From a bacterium (GTDB lineage: Bacteria; JALSQH01): a stretch of DNA of 5,816 bases. The stretch covers positions 1-5,816 of the forward strand of contig JALTID010000256.1 in assembly GCA_027004335.1 (NCBI GenBank), read 5' to 3'. Position 1 is the first letter of the stretch; every line of letters starts with the position of its first letter. Shown here in pieces: positions 1-5,816 of this stretch. A program made the translations under genes and the position numbers. The notes under the pieces are model-generated. The model ran no database searches. It worked only from the letters and a program-made list of their open reading frames with translations, and was not told the origin of the DNA.

Positions 1-304
1 AGCATCTCTTGAAATTGATGTGCTATTGAAAATAGGTGTTGCAGCCCTTATACTTGTTACAGTAAGAGCCATTCTTCTATTTTCATCAACTTACTTCTCT
101 ACCCTGAAAGTGGATACTTTAAAATATACTCTTTTCACAGGCTTTATACCACAGGCAGGGGTAAGCATAGGGCTGGCCGTAATTTTGAAAAGCTATTTTC
201 CGCAATTTGCCATCCTTGGTGACCTGATCGTGGCATCAGCAGTGCTCAACGAAATTGCAGGACCTTTCTTCTTCAAATGGGGAATAATAAAATCACAATT
301 ATAA
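1..304 (+). CDS. Cation:proton antiporter (Kef/CPA type), C-terminal end, partial
   Basis: This is the 3' end of a gene that begins before the window; the frame is open from base 2 with no stop, so the GTG at 20 is not taken as the start. The roughly 100 visible residues are strongly hydrophobic and form about three membrane segments. The stretch TGFIPQAGVSIGLA, followed by ASAVLNEIAGPFFFKWGI near the C-terminus, matches the end of the transmembrane domain of sodium/proton and Kef-type antiporters, where a Pro-Gln-Ala-Gly-Val helix is followed by a last helix with Asn-Glu and Gly-Pro. Such proteins exchange Na+ or K+ for protons across the inner membrane. The gene ends right after the last membrane helix, so it has no cytosolic TrkA-type domain at this end. 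It converges on recJ with a 6-bp overlap. The exact ion and subfamily cannot be told from this fragment. Confidence 0.8.
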   Translation, partial: ASLEIDVLLKIGVAALILVTVRAILLFSSTYFSTLKVDTLKYTLFTGFIPQAGVSIGLAVILKSYFPQFAILGDLIVASAVLNEIAGPFFFKWGIIKSQL

Positions 305-1996
305 AATGTCCTCTATTACCAGCTCTACAGCTGGAGTAGAGAATCTGTTAATGGACGGGAAATAGATAAAACTCCTCTCTGTACCTTCCGTGGGAACTTC
401 ATTATTCCAGTTAAATGCAATGGCTGAGATAGAAGATTTACCTTTACTTAAAACAAATTTCAAATGAGTATTCTGACCGACAAAATATCTTTTGCTTATC
501 ACAACATTCTCTGTTTTAAAAAGCGGTACCGGATTCCCCTCTCCGTATGGTTCAAGTAGTTCAAGAGCCTCTACATCCTTTAAAGTTAGCTCAGAAAGAG
601 TAACATCAGCATCGTAGTAAAGAGGGGGTGGGGATAGAGGATGTTTCATAACATACTCTTCAAAGGCTGAGACAAGTTTGGGTATCCTATCCTCTTCAAT
701 GGTAAGACCTGCTGCCAGACTATGCCCCCCGTAGCTGAGAAAGAGATCATTTATCGCATCAAGCGTTTTAAAAAGATGAAAACCAGGAGGGGTCCTGCCA
801 GAACCTACTGTGGTACCGTCTTCCTTTTTACCGAGTATAAAAGTTGGTTTCCCAAATTTTTCACTCAACTTTGCAGCAACAAGTCCGATTATTCCAGGAT
901 GCCATGAAGGATTATAGAGGATCAGAGAATTTCTATCCTTTAAATCCTTTTCTTCCATCATCTTAAGTGCTTCCTTCTCCGTAAGTCTCTGTAATTCCTG
1001 TCTTTCCCTGTTTCTCTTCTCAAGTTCCCTTGCTATTTTTATTGCTTCAACCTCCGAATTTGTGATCAACAATCTGAGGGGGAGAGAAGAATCACCCAAT
1101 CTTGCAGAAGCGTTTATCCTCGGTGCAATAACAAAAGAAACGGTAAAGGGGGTAATCTTATCTTCTATCTCAGCTATTTCTTTAAGAGCTACAAGACCTG
1201 GTCGGGTAGTGTTATTTAAAACCTCTAGACCAACACTGGTAAAAACTCTATTCACCCCTCTCAGTGGAACAACATCAGCAAATGTACCTATGGCAACAAG
1301 ATCAAGATATTTCTTTAAATTAGGTTCCCTGATCTTTTTAAAGTAACCAATATTTCTTAAATACTTTCTTAAAGCAATAATAAGATAGAAAGCAACACCA
1401 ACACCAGCCAGCTCATGAAATGGAAATGAACAGCCTTTCCTCTTGGGATTTATAAAAACATCAATGGACTCGCCGCTTTCAGGAACATCATGATGATCTG
1501 TAACAATCACATCTACACCTGACGAAATCGCGAATTTTATCTTGTCTATATCAGAAGATCCACAATCTACAGTTATTATAAGTTTTACTCCCTCGGAAAG
1601 GAATTTTTTTATCGCCTCCACAGATAGACCGTACCCTTCACCAATTCTGCTGGGAAGGTAAACAGAAATTCTCTCATAACCAATTTCTTTGAAGAAATTA
1701 TACAAAACTGCAGTACTTGTAATTCCATCCACATCGTAGTCACCATGGATACCTATTTTTTCACCTCTCCTTATAGCATCCCATATTCTTTTCACACTTT
1801 TATTCATGTCTCTGAAAAGAAAAGGGTCAGGAATATCTTTCAGGGAAGGATGTAAAAAAGAAAAAACATAATCTGGATCAGAAAAACCTCTACCGGCTAG
1901 GATTTTTGCAAGAAGAGGGGAAATATTTAATTTTTTACTGAGAGACCCTGCTACGGCAGGAGTAAATTCCCTTCCAACCCATTTTTTTTTGCTCAA
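299..1996 (-). CDS. recJ: Single-stranded-DNA-specific exonuclease RecJ
   Basis: RecJ degrades single-stranded DNA 5' to 3' in recombination, mismatch and base-excision repair, using Mn2+ or Mg2+. The 565-residue protein is close to the family's usual length. Visible motifs in order: DYDVDG (86-91, DHH motif I), TVDCGSS (142-148), TDHHD (166-170, the DHH signature), GTFADVVPL (237-245), NASARLGD (295-302), SWHPGIIGLVAAKL (364-377), GSGRTPPGFHL (398-408) and GGHSLAAGLTI (423-433) of the DHHA1 domain, then LEPYGEGNPVPLF (481-493) leading into the C-terminal OB-type domain. All metal ligands appear present. The start is a TTG whose TTGA overlaps the secF stop, pointing to translational coupling. 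It is supported by the Trp at residue 6 and by the normal RecJ N-terminus, including the PLLAKILAGRG block. The upstream ribosome binding site is weak (AAGGGC). It is the last gene of the sec operon. Confidence 0.97.
   Translation of the reverse strand: MSKKKWVGREFTPAVAGSLSKKLNISPLLAKILAGRGFSDPDYVFSFLHPSLKDIPDPFLFRDMNKSVKRIWDAIRRGEKIGIHGDYDVDGITSTAVLYNFFKEIGYERISVYLPSRIGEGYGLSVEAIKKFLSEGVKLIITVDCGSSDIDKIKFAISSGVDVIVTDHHDVPESGESIDVFINPKRKGCSFPFHELAGVGVAFYLIIALRKYLRNIGYFKKIREPNLKKYLDLVAIGTFADVVPLRGVNRVFTSVGLEVLNNTTRPGLVALKEIAEIEDKITPFTVSFVIAPRINASARLGDSSLPLRLLITNSEVEAIKIARELEKRNRERQELQRLTEKEALKMMEEKDLKDRNSLILYNPSWHPGIIGLVAAKLSEKFGKPTFILGKKEDGTTVGSGRTPPGFHLFKTLDAINDLFLSYGGHSLAAGLTIEEDRIPKLVSAFEEYVMKHPLSPPPLYYDADVTLSELTLKDVEALELLEPYGEGNPVPLFKTENVVISKRYFVGQNTHLKFVLSKGKSSISAIAFNWNNEVPTEGTERSFIYFPSINRFSTPAVELVIEDIL
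311..341 (-). terminator. Candidate terminator hairpin for the sec-recJ operon at the convergent junction
   Basis: The inverted repeat is CTCTA (311-315) with TAGAG (337-341) and, inside it, CCAGCT (319-324) with AGCTGG (329-334) around a four-base loop; a 3/2 internal loop separates the two stems. Read on the minus strand, it is followed within a few bases by ACATTTTATAA, which is U-rich but broken, so this would be an imperfect intrinsic terminator. It lies inside the last codons of recJ and just after the antiporter stop, so it may also protect the 3' end of the plus-strand transcript, although the plus side has no T-tract. Confidence 0.4.
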
Positions 1997-2934
1997 GCCC
2001 TTGCCCTTGCTTTCTTTTTAGTTCTCTTTTTTGTATAATTCTCCCATGCCAGAACAAGAGGACTGGCGACAAAAATTGAGGAATATGTACCTATTATAAT
2101 CCCAATAAAAAGTGCAAGAGCGAAGTTTCTAATGATATCTCCACCAAGAACAAGTAGTGCAAGAACAACTAAAAGTGTGGTAAAGGATGTAAGAACTGTC
2201 CTTGAAAGAGTCTCACTTATACTTATGTCCATGATTTCAGAGAGGTTTTTGGATTTTTCCTTGAGCTTCCTCATATTTTCCCTTATTCTATCAAACACAA
2301 CGATTGTATCATTGAGAGAATAACCAACTATGGTGAGTAGGGCAGCAATAGTATCAAGAGTGAATTCCCTGTGCATAAGATTCATTGTCCCGGCAGTTAT
2401 GGTAACATCATGCACAAGTGCAAGAACTGCTCCCACAGCAAAGCTGAACTCAAATCTGAAGGCGATGTAAATCAATATCCCAATTAACGCAAAAATTATT
2501 GCTTCAATCCCCTTTTTCCTTAATTCACTTCCAACTTTTGGTCCAATAGTTTCCTCTCTAATAATCTTGAACGAGCCCTCTCCAAATCTCTTTGCCAGAG
2601 CACCTTTTATCACATCACTAACACCACCTTTTAATTTTGAAGAAGTTTTCTCAACTCTAACCAGATAGGCATTGCTACCCATTTCCCCAAACCTCTGGAT
2701 TACAACATCTCCAAGCTTAAGAGACTCCACAGTTTTTCTCAATTTATGTATTCTTACAGGTTTATTAAACTTTATATGGAGCTCTGTTCCACCTAGAAAA
2801 TCAATACCAAAATTAATTCCAAAAAAGAAAGAAATTATGGAAATTGTGAAAAGGGTACCAGAGAAGAGATAGGCGAACTTTCTATAGTTTAAAAATCGTA
2901 CCAGAGTTCCGGGCTTGATAAATTCTAAAGGCAT
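1993..2934 (-). CDS. secF: Protein translocase subunit SecF
   Basis: SecF pairs with SecD in the inner membrane; the two use the ion gradient to pull exported proteins out of SecYEG and to release them on the outer side. The 313-residue protein has the family layout: first membrane helix (about 21-40) ending in FGIDFLGGTEL (42-52), a periplasmic domain to about 137, then five helices between about 141 and 292. Family motifs include LALVHDVTITAGTM (171-184) and GYSLNDTIVVFDRIREN (204-220). The tail is very basic (KKRTKKKARARA). I chose the ATG at 2932-2934 because AGAGGAGG lies five bases upstream and the protein then begins just before the first helix. A longer frame from a non-ATG codon at 3018 would overlap secD by 68 bases. 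The gap to secD is 16 bp, and the stop overlaps the recJ start. Confidence 0.96.
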   Translation of the reverse strand: MPLEFIKPGTLVRFLNYRKFAYLFSGTLFTISIISFFFGINFGIDFLGGTELHIKFNKPVRIHKLRKTVESLKLGDVVIQRFGEMGSNAYLVRVEKTSSKLKGGVSDVIKGALAKRFGEGSFKIIREETIGPKVGSELRKKGIEAIIFALIGILIYIAFRFEFSFAVGAVLALVHDVTITAGTMNLMHREFTLDTIAALLTIVGYSLNDTIVVFDRIRENMRKLKEKSKNLSEIMDISISETLSRTVLTSFTTLLVVLALLVLGGDIIRNFALALFIGIIIGTYSSIFVASPLVLAWENYTKKRTKKKARARA

Positions 2935-2939
2935 CTTAT

Positions 2940-2947
2940 CCTCCTCT
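2940..2947 (-). promoter_or_regulatory. Ribosome binding site that decides the secF start
   Basis: AGAGGAGG ends five bases before the ATG at 2934 and lies in the 16-bp gap after the secD TAG stop. It argues against the longer reading that would begin inside secD. Confidence 0.88.
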
Positions 2948-2950
2948 AAT

Positions 2951-4603
2951 CTAAATACTGATGGTCTGAGGCGAAGCTCTTTTCTCAAGTATAAACTCCT
3001 GTACAGCTCTCGTAACAAAGATCGCAGTGTACATTGATGTAATAATGCCTATGGACAAGGTAACAGCAAATCCTTTCACTGGCCCCGAACCAAACTGAAA
3101 AAGCACCAAAGCTGCAATCAAAGTTGTAACATTAGCATCAAGAATTGTTATCACAGCTCTACTATAACCTGCATCAATAGCCGCTCTGGGGGTTTTACCA
3201 TTCCTCAACTCTTCTCTAATTCTTTCAAAAATGATTATATTAGCATCAACTGCCATACCTATTGTTAAAACAACACCTGCAAGACCTGGAAGAGTGAGAG
3301 TTGCCTGAAAAGCAGCAAGAATGGCGACCATGAAAATTAAATTTAACATTAGAGCAAGGTCAGCGATGAGTCCGCTGATCCCGTAGTAAAGCCACATAAA
3401 GCCCACAACCAGAACGCCTCCAACAATTATTGCCCAGATACCCCTGTGAATTGAGTCCTCCCCAAGTGAGGGACCAACAGTCCATTTCTGGAGGATTTTT
3501 ACAGGAGCGGGCAGCGCACCAGCTCTCAATACAATTGCCAGCTCCCTTGCTTCATCCCATGTAAAATTACCAGTAATCTGAGCTCTTCCGCCGGGGATTC
3601 TTTCTCTGATAACAGGCGCTGAATAAACCGTATTATCAAGAACAATGGCGAGCCTTTTGCCTACATATTCACCTGTTATCTCCGCAAAAAGATGGGCGCC
3701 ATCGGAGTTAAGCTCAATAGCTACATAGGGTTCATGAAATTGGTAATCTTCTCTTACTCTGGCATCTGTAATCGTATCTCCTGTTAACAGTGGAGTTTTC
3801 TTAAGAAGAATAGGGATTTTGGTTACATAACCTGTATCTCTATCAACACTTCTCTGATACAGCACTTCATCATCTGAAGGAATTTTCCCTGCAAGTAGCT
3901 TATTCAAAATAACAGGATCATCCTTGGCTTTGGGATTTTCTTTAACAATATCTTCCACCAATTTTTGAGGATTTATTTTTTTCATATTCTCATCATCAAC
4001 AAGCTTGAACTCCAGTCGTGCTGTTCTTCCAATAAGGTTTATCGCCTGCTGGGGATTCTTTATACCTGGTAACTGAACCACAACTCTATCAGTTCCCTGC
4101 CTCTGTATGGAGGGTTCAGCAACCCCGAACTGGTCAATTCTGTTCCTTATTGTCTCAAGGCTCTGGGTCACTGCATTGTTCTTTATCTCACTTATCTCTT
4201 TTTCTGAAAGTGTAGCAATCAAAGTAAACTGGCCATCTTTAATTTTTGTATCTACAACTTTCATCTTCACATCCGAAATCTTTGCTTTCAGCAGATCAGA
4301 TTTTTCAAGTGGTACTGTCAGAGCGATTTTCATCCCTGGCAGGATAGTGGATTTTAGGTCAGCTATATCGCTCTTCAAACGCTGAGCTCTGTTTTCTAGC
4401 GTGGTTTCCACTGCCTTATCAGCCTCTACTTCCAATACAAGATACATACCGCCTCTCAGATCCAGCCCCAGATTAACCTTCTGGCCGGGTAAAACTCCCT
4501 TCCACCATGAAGGAACACCGCTGAAAGATGGGAGGATAAAGATAAAAGATAGAAGAAGAAGTATCCCAAGAATAAGAAACTGGGTTTTGGGATTGATTTT
4601 CAT
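2951..4603 (-). CDS. secD: Protein translocase subunit SecD
   Basis: SecD is the larger partner of SecF in the ion-driven step of Sec protein export. The 550-residue protein has an N-terminal membrane helix (about 8-26), then LGLDLRGGMYLVLEVE (45-60), the SecD signature. A periplasmic P1 region follows, with ETIRNRIDQFGVAEPSIQRQ (150-169) and VVVQLPGI (174-181), then the head subdomain ending in LRAGALPAPV (359-368). The export domain has five further helices from about 387, including GMAVDANIIIFERIREE (449-465) with the conserved Asp, and the last pair near 490-535. The periplasmic part is longer than in the shorter SecD proteins, with an inserted charged segment at about 80-140, as in deltaproteobacterial-type SecD. 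The start ATG has AAGGTGG six bases upstream. It lies 18 bp after yajC and 16 bp before secF, in one transcription unit. Confidence 0.97.
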   Translation of the reverse strand: MKINPKTQFLILGILLLLSFIFILPSFSGVPSWWKGVLPGQKVNLGLDLRGGMYLVLEVEADKAVETTLENRAQRLKSDIADLKSTILPGMKIALTVPLEKSDLLKAKISDVKMKVVDTKIKDGQFTLIATLSEKEISEIKNNAVTQSLETIRNRIDQFGVAEPSIQRQGTDRVVVQLPGIKNPQQAINLIGRTARLEFKLVDDENMKKINPQKLVEDIVKENPKAKDDPVILNKLLAGKIPSDDEVLYQRSVDRDTGYVTKIPILLKKTPLLTGDTITDARVREDYQFHEPYVAIELNSDGAHLFAEITGEYVGKRLAIVLDNTVYSAPVIRERIPGGRAQITGNFTWDEARELAIVLRAGALPAPVKILQKWTVGPSLGEDSIHRGIWAIIVGGVLVVGFMWLYYGISGLIADLALMLNLIFMVAILAAFQATLTLPGLAGVVLTIGMAVDANIIIFERIREELRNGKTPRAAIDAGYSRAVITILDANVTTLIAALVLFQFGSGPVKGFAVTLSIGIITSMYTAIFVTRAVQEFILEKRASPQTISI

Positions 4604-4621
4604 TTTCCACCACCTTTTTCT

Positions 4622-4954
4622 TTACTTTGCACTTTCACCTGAAGAGAATTTGTTCGCGATATAAGATTTTACCACTTTAATCTTAACACCATCAGCAATC
4701 TGAAGAGTAATTGTATCATCAGCGATTCCCGTTACAGTACCGACTACCCCACCAGCAGTAATTACTCTATCACCTTTTTTTAGACTCTTTATCATCTCTC
4801 TATGTTTCTTGGCCTGCTTTTGTTGCGGCATGATAAGAAGAAAATAAAATATAGCAAAAAGAATTAGGAGCATTATAAGACTGCCAGCAGCTCCTCCTCC
4901 CTTAGCTGGCTGCGCCGCCGCCCATAAATCCTTTGCTGCCAAAATATTAAACAT
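4622..4954 (-). CDS. yajC: Sec translocon accessory subunit YajC
   Basis: YajC is a small single-helix inner-membrane protein that associates with SecD and SecF. The 110-residue protein has a short N-terminus rich in Ala and Gly (GGGAAG at 19-24), one membrane helix (about 25-43), the family motif YFLLIMPQQK (37-46; most relatives have Arg where this has Met), and a cytosolic part with KKGDRVITAGGVVGTV (59-74) and IADGVKIKVVKS (87-98). These match the family closely. The ATG at 4952-4954 is chosen because GGAGG lies five bases upstream. The frame extends to a TTG at 4984, but that codon lies at or before the predicted transcription start and has no ribosome binding site. It is the first gene of the operon. 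Confidence 0.95.
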   Translation of the reverse strand: MFNILAAKDLWAAAQPAKGGGAAGSLIMLLILFAIFYFLLIMPQQKQAKKHREMIKSLKKGDRVITAGGVVGTVTGIADDTITLQIADGVKIKVVKSYIANKFSSGESAK

Positions 4955-4959
4955 CCATT

Positions 4960-4964
4960 CCTCC
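4960..4964 (-). promoter_or_regulatory. Ribosome binding site that decides the yajC start
   Basis: GGAGG sits five bases before the ATG at 4954, inside TGGAGGAATGGATG. It favours the 110-residue form over a TTG start ten codons upstream. Confidence 0.8.
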
Positions 4965-4986
4965 AGAGTCCTCAGCTTTGACAATA

Positions 4987-5015
4987 AGTATATTAAATTT
5001 TACTATAATTCGCAA
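4987..5015 (-). promoter_or_regulatory. Sigma70-like promoter of the yajC-secD-secF-recJ operon
   Basis: On the minus strand TTGCGA (5015-5010) is followed by exactly 17 bases and TATACT (4992-4987). This gives four of six matches to the -35 consensus and five of six to the -10 consensus, in an AT-rich spacer. Transcription would begin near 4980 and give a leader of about 26 bases to the yajC ATG. No other good promoter is visible within the operon. Seen in sequence; activity is inferred. Confidence 0.6.
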
Positions 5016-5093
5016 ATGGAAAATAGACCCTTTCAAGCTGATGAAGATTAAATCAAAAAGAGCATTGAGTTTAATAACAAAAAATCTCTTTCT

Positions 5094-5290
5094 TTAACAC
5101 CCAAATCCTCTCCGTTTTGTGACATCCCTTCCAGTAATTGTCATCGCAAGGCCACCCATTGCTGTTTCCTTATATATCTTACTCATATTATTACCAATCC
5201 CTTCCATTGCTCTTACTACTTCACTTGCTGATACAATGCTCTCAATTCCACTCAATGCCATGGAAGAAGCTACAATTGCCAAGAAGATTC
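5094..5290 (-). pseudogene. C-terminal relic of L-serine dehydratase, alpha subunit (iron-sulfur type)
   Basis: The frame read on the minus strand encodes AIVASSMALSGIES, then SEVVRAMEGIGNNMSKIYKE, then ETAMGGLAMTITGRD, and stops with TAA at 5096-5094. From memory, iron-sulfur L-serine dehydratase alpha subunits end with a helix like AADMALAGI.S, then DEV..AM..IG..MP..LRETA.GGLA.TPTGR and a short tail; order, spacing and the ETA-GGLA-TGR block agree. The full enzyme deaminates serine to pyruvate and is about 290 residues long, with its cluster cysteines upstream of this piece. Here the homology stops near 5290, preceded by unrelated residues and a stop at 5342, and rnpB lies only 350 bases away, so the rest is gone. 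The reading frame has no internal stop, so the loss may be fairly recent, or the piece may be expressed by chance from the TTG at 5294. A catalytic role is not credible. Confidence 0.7.
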
Positions 5291-5331
5291 TCAAAAAGTT
5301 CTTCTTCTGGAAGCACCAGAAAGTTAAACAT
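5242..5331 (-). CDS. Possible 29-codon small ORF with strong ribosome binding site
   Basis: GAGGTGA (5341-5335) lies at ideal distance from an ATG at 5331-5329. The frame encodes 29 residues beginning MFNFLVLPEEELFENLLG and stops with TGA at 5244-5242, overlapping the serine dehydratase relic in another frame. No family is recognised. It may be a true start whose downstream gene was lost or shifted, or chance. No convincing promoter is seen upstream on this strand. Confidence 0.25.
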   Translation of the reverse strand: MFNFLVLPEEELFENLLGNCSFFHGIEWN

Positions 5332-5350
5332 ATTTCACCTCAACTCATTT

Positions 5351-5379
5351 TTGTTACTATTTTCCTTTATCAATAAAAT
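5351..5379 (+). promoter_or_regulatory. Possible plus-strand promoter before the 5403-5579 frame
   Basis: TTGTTA (5351-5356), 17 bases, then TAAAAT (5374-5379) gives four of six and five of six matches to the sigma70 consensus. The region is very AT-rich, so a chance match is likely. It would drive transcription into the plus-strand open frame. Confidence 0.25.
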
Positions 5380-5402
5380 ATTTTACATTATTTTCTATCT
5401 TA

Positions 5403-5579
5403 CAGGAAACTAAAGAAGCAGTGAGACTTTTTAAAATACTAAACGCCCCTATTCTGGAGAATAAACATGAAGCATTTCAGTTATCTGAGGATGTAATTCT
5501 TGTAGATATGAAAAGGAAATGTTCCCCGGAGGATCCTGACGTAGAAGTTTCTCTCTGGTATGGGGCGTGGGGAGTCTGA
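5403..5579 (+). other. Short open frame, possible gene relic of unknown family
   Basis: The plus-strand frame is open from 5328 to the TGA at 5577-5579. From about 5403 it becomes protein-like, with the pieces KEAVRLFKILNAPILENK and AFQLSEDVILVDMKRK; before that it is low-complexity and AT-rich. No ATG precedes 5508. A GTG at 5421 has AGGA 13 bases upstream, which would give 52 residues. The pattern 'ETK...LFKIL..P...EDVILVD' faintly recalls DHH-family phosphoesterases such as manganese-dependent pyrophosphatase, but the diagnostic His-Asn or His-His residues are absent, so I do not assign it. The minus strand also has an open frame over 5449-5581, which weakens the coding case. Confidence 0.3.
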
Positions 5580-5636
5580 TGGGTCAGAGGGGCAGGCAGC
5601 TTCTTCGTAATTGCTCTGATTCTCGACAATAATTTA

Positions 5637-5816
5637 GGGAAGGGCCCGGTACATAAGCCGGATTCTGTTACCTGCCGGACTTGCATCCAAAACAGGATCT
5701 GGTCATTTATCTAATGCGATCAACCCGAAACCGCTCTCAAAGCGCACAAGCGCTCCAAAAACGAGGCGGACAACCTCCCGTTCCCTATTTGATCTTGCTC
5801 CGAAAGGGGTTTACCG
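5637..5816 (-). ncRNA. rnpB: RNase P RNA (class A), 3' half, partial at window edge
   Basis: This is the catalytic RNA of RNase P, which trims the 5' leader from precursor tRNAs. On the minus strand the conserved block GGTAAACCCC...GGAGCAAGATCAAATAGG (about 5815-5784, conserved region IV), TAGATAAATGACC (about 5713-5701), and ACAGAATCCGGCTTA (about 5668-5654, conserved region V) occur in the correct order and spacing for the bacterial RNA. The following ACCGGGCCCTTCCC would be the 3' strand of helix P1; its partner and conserved regions I to III lie beyond the window. The 3' end is placed near 5637 by analogy and may be off by several bases. Transcription runs toward the yajC operon. No T-tract terminator is visible just downstream. 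Confidence 0.93.

Larger units (their letters stand above)
5016..5636. other. Gene-poor stretch between rnpB and the yajC promoter
   Basis: About 620 bases hold no intact recognisable gene. They contain a C-terminal relic of L-serine dehydratase (minus strand), a short protein-like frame on the plus strand (5403-5579), and an AT-rich patch at about 5330-5400. Bases 5016-5093 show nothing recognisable. No clear intrinsic terminator for rnpB is visible; the only tight stem near it, TCTGA/TCAGA at 5575-5588, lacks a T-tract on either strand. Confidence 0.7.

Noticed and set aside
722-1346. Plus-strand ORFs within recJ (722-907 and 1062-1346)
   Set aside because: They lie fully antisense to well-conserved RecJ motifs, with no ribosome binding site or recognisable domain.
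2111-2430. Recurring GTGCAAGAAC-like strings as a DNA repeat
   Set aside because: They encode the common Val-Leu-Ala run of membrane helices in SecF and are not evenly spaced; explained by codon use.
2132-2872. Plus-strand ORFs within secF
   Set aside because: Shadows of secF in the opposite strand; composition follows from the complement of membrane-helix codons.
4107-4664. Plus-strand ORFs within secD and across the secD-yajC gap
   Set aside because: Antisense to strongly conserved SecD sequence, with no independent support.
5305-5321. Perfect hairpin TTCTGG-AAGCA-CCAGAA as a terminator
   Set aside because: The stem is only six pairs and neither strand has an adjacent T-run; it falls in the relic zone and has no gene ending just before it.
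5119-5413. Two plus-strand ORFs (starting at 5119 and 5138), one hydrophobic and membrane-like
   Set aside because: They are antisense to the serine dehydratase relic. The hydrophobic pattern is what the complement of that frame gives, neither has a ribosome binding site, and both end in low-complexity AT-rich sequence.
5575-5588. Short inverted repeat TCTGA-TGGG-TCAGA as the rnpB terminator
   Set aside because: Five-pair stem flanked by C or G runs, not T; too weak to call.
5477-5686. Minus-strand ORF of 69 codons
   Set aside because: It begins inside the conserved 3' end of rnpB and its composition (Pro, Thr, Ser, Arg) is not protein-like; RNase P RNA genes often produce such false ORFs.

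Overview
The window looks like part of an AT-rich bacterial chromosome. It holds the core operon yajC-secD-secF-recJ, all on the minus strand. It is flanked on the left by the 3' end of an antiporter gene on the plus strand and on the right by the 3' half of the RNase P RNA gene (rnpB) on the minus strand. The class A RNase P RNA, separate secD and secF genes, a long SecD (550 residues) and the gene order fit a Gram-negative, probably anaerobic lineage such as Nitrospirota or Desulfobacterota. That placement is from memory of gene order and protein style and is weak.

Layout: 1-304 (+) is the C-terminal end of a membrane cation:proton antiporter. It converges on recJ (299-1996, -), and both genes stop inside one shared palindrome, TTATAA. 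A strong hairpin lies at 311-341 in the recJ tail. recJ starts with TTG, overlaps the secF stop codon and carries an A9 tract just after its start. secF (1993-2934) starts at an ATG behind a near-perfect ribosome binding site, not at the longer upstream frame that runs into secD. secD (2951-4603) and yajC (4622-4954) follow with 16-18 bp gaps. A good sigma70-like promoter sits just upstream of yajC at 4987-5015, so the operon appears to start there. The tgt gene that often precedes yajC is absent.

The stretch between that promoter and rnpB (about 5016-5636) is the only unusual part. On the minus strand, 5094 to about 5290 encodes what reads as the last 60 or so residues of an iron-sulfur L-serine dehydratase alpha subunit, with the rest of the gene missing. 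On the plus strand, 5403-5579 is a short protein-like open frame of unknown origin. A perfect ribosome binding site plus ATG at 5329-5341 (-) opens a 29-codon frame that runs into the serine dehydratase relic out of frame. The region reads as a gene graveyard left by deletions.

Function: YajC, SecD and SecF form the accessory complex that helps the SecYEG translocon complete export using the proton or sodium gradient. RecJ is a 5'-3' single-strand DNA exonuclease carried along in the operon. RNase P RNA matures tRNA 5' ends. I found no mobile element, CRISPR array, defence system or convincing new system here.
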